Below are positions 63,244-64,000 of a stretch of 64,000 bases of DNA, piece after piece (position 1 is the stretch's first letter; every line of letters begins with the position of its first letter). The notes beneath the pieces are model-generated. The model saw only the letters and a program-made list of their open reading frames with translations. It had not been told where the DNA came from and did no database searches. The translations under genes and the position numbers were made by a program. The stretch comes from Aselliscus stoliczkanus (lineage: Eukaryota > Chordata > Mammalia > Chiroptera > Hipposideridae): positions 97,517,187 to 97,581,186 of the forward strand of contig CM066732.1 in the NCBI GenBank assembly GCA_033961575.1, given 5' to 3'.

Positions 63244-63781
63244 TCAAGAAGCCCTGGCTACAGCTACATAGATGTCCTTATAGCCCTTGATCTCCTTGGC
63301 TTCATTGCTGCAGAGGAGGACTTGCAGCTGCCGTAGCCCAGCTTTGAAGGGGTAGAGGTCCAGGTGAATTTGGATGGTGTGTCCGGCCACCAGAGTCCCA
63401 AGGCTGAAAGTCAAAAAGAGCCTGTGAGAGCCTTGATGAGTAAGTGCTGGGGTGGGTGACTTGGTTTCCCCTCTTGGTTGGTGAGCACCTTCCACCTCCC
63501 AACACCATAGAGCTAACCTTCCTCAAAAAGGGTGGAAAAGTGGGAACAAGAAGGCACCATTCAGGAGCCTGAGGACCATCCTGTGACCCCATGAGGTACC
63601 CCTTATCAGAGACCAGCATGAGGCAGGTGAATGGTGATAACACTTACTCATTGGATATCTGCCCATGAATGAGGCCACTTCCCTCTAGCACCATCATGCA
63701 GTGACTCAGAGCGACCGTCCAGGTGTTGGTGAGGGTGATGTGGACTCTCAGTGCCTTGCCCACCTCAGCCCTCTCAGGCAC
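63244..63781 (-). CDS. TGM7: Transglutaminase 7, last two coding exons only
   Basis: Exons 63648-63781 (134 nt) and 63244-63403 (160 nt), joined in phase through codon GA/C, give the second C-terminal beta-barrel: VPERAEVGKALRVHITLTN, LEGSGLIHGQISN, then LGTLVAGHTIQIHLDLYPF and the end KEIKGYKDIYVAVARAS. The 134 nt exon has the same length and phases as exon 12 of EPB42 and TGM5, and the EIKGYKDIYV ending parallels [10 protein letters not shown] of TGM5. The assignment to TGM7 rather than another transglutaminase rests on position next to TGM5 and remembered synteny. The catalytic core is outside the window. Confidence 0.85.
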
Positions 63782-64000
63782 CTGCATGGAAAGAAGACAG
63801 GGGTATTGTGGGCAACTGACCTCATTTCTGCACTCCAATTCAGTAACCTTATTCCCCCATCCCTCTGCTGACTACCAGGGACTATTTATCTGGAGCTAAG
63901 ACACTACAGTTGGGAGAAAAGAATATGAGCTTAGAGTACTCAAGGTTAACACATATCCTGGCCTGTCATCGAAGGTCACATTACTTCAGGAAGCCACCAT

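Overview
This is mammalian nuclear DNA, almost certainly from a bat. It shows GT-AG split genes, MIR/L2/L1/hAT/Tigger relics shared by placental mammals, and many tRNA-derived SINEs whose head (GGGCCGGCCGAGTGGC, A box TGGCGCAGTGG, B box GGTTCGGATCC) resembles the Rhin/VES group of bats. A rhinolophoid-type bat is my best guess, inferred from the SINE style rather than proven.

Layout: the 3' two thirds of CCNDBP1 (+, exons between 2330 and 7395); a 1.8 kb convergent spacer rich in SINEs; the whole EPB42 gene for erythrocyte protein 4.2 (-, start codon at 26960, stop at 10044, 13 exons, 691 residues); a 7.4 kb intergenic block of L1, SINE and Tigger copies; the whole TGM5 gene for transglutaminase 5 (-, start codon at 58919, stop at 34918, 13 exons, 718 residues); and the last two coding exons of TGM7 (-, 63244-63781), which runs off the right edge. 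Order and orientation match human 15q15.2 as I remember it. EPB42, TGM5 and TGM7 are tandem paralogues with the same exon phases. TGM5 keeps the Cys-His-Asp triad, while EPB42 has lost all three residues.

Between TGM5 and TGM7 I find a possible unrecognised two-exon gene on the + strand (59462-60112). It would encode a secreted protein of about 99 residues: a signal-peptide-like start, a good donor, a good acceptor, an open second exon, and a poly(A) signal downstream. It is the most interesting coding lead in the window but is unproven.

The strongest structural signal is a modular SINE system. Short about 100 bp SINEs, long about 440 bp composites (five copies, several nearly identical, with clear target-site duplications), a two-unit relative, and a three-headed relative of about 510 bp. 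The composite, two-unit and three-headed types end in the same tail module with CCCCAATAAAA. A head-to-head duplicated (fold-back) mariner sits in EPB42 intron 12. All repeat calls are by eye; exon calls rest on reading frame, splice sites, phase agreement and remembered human proteins.
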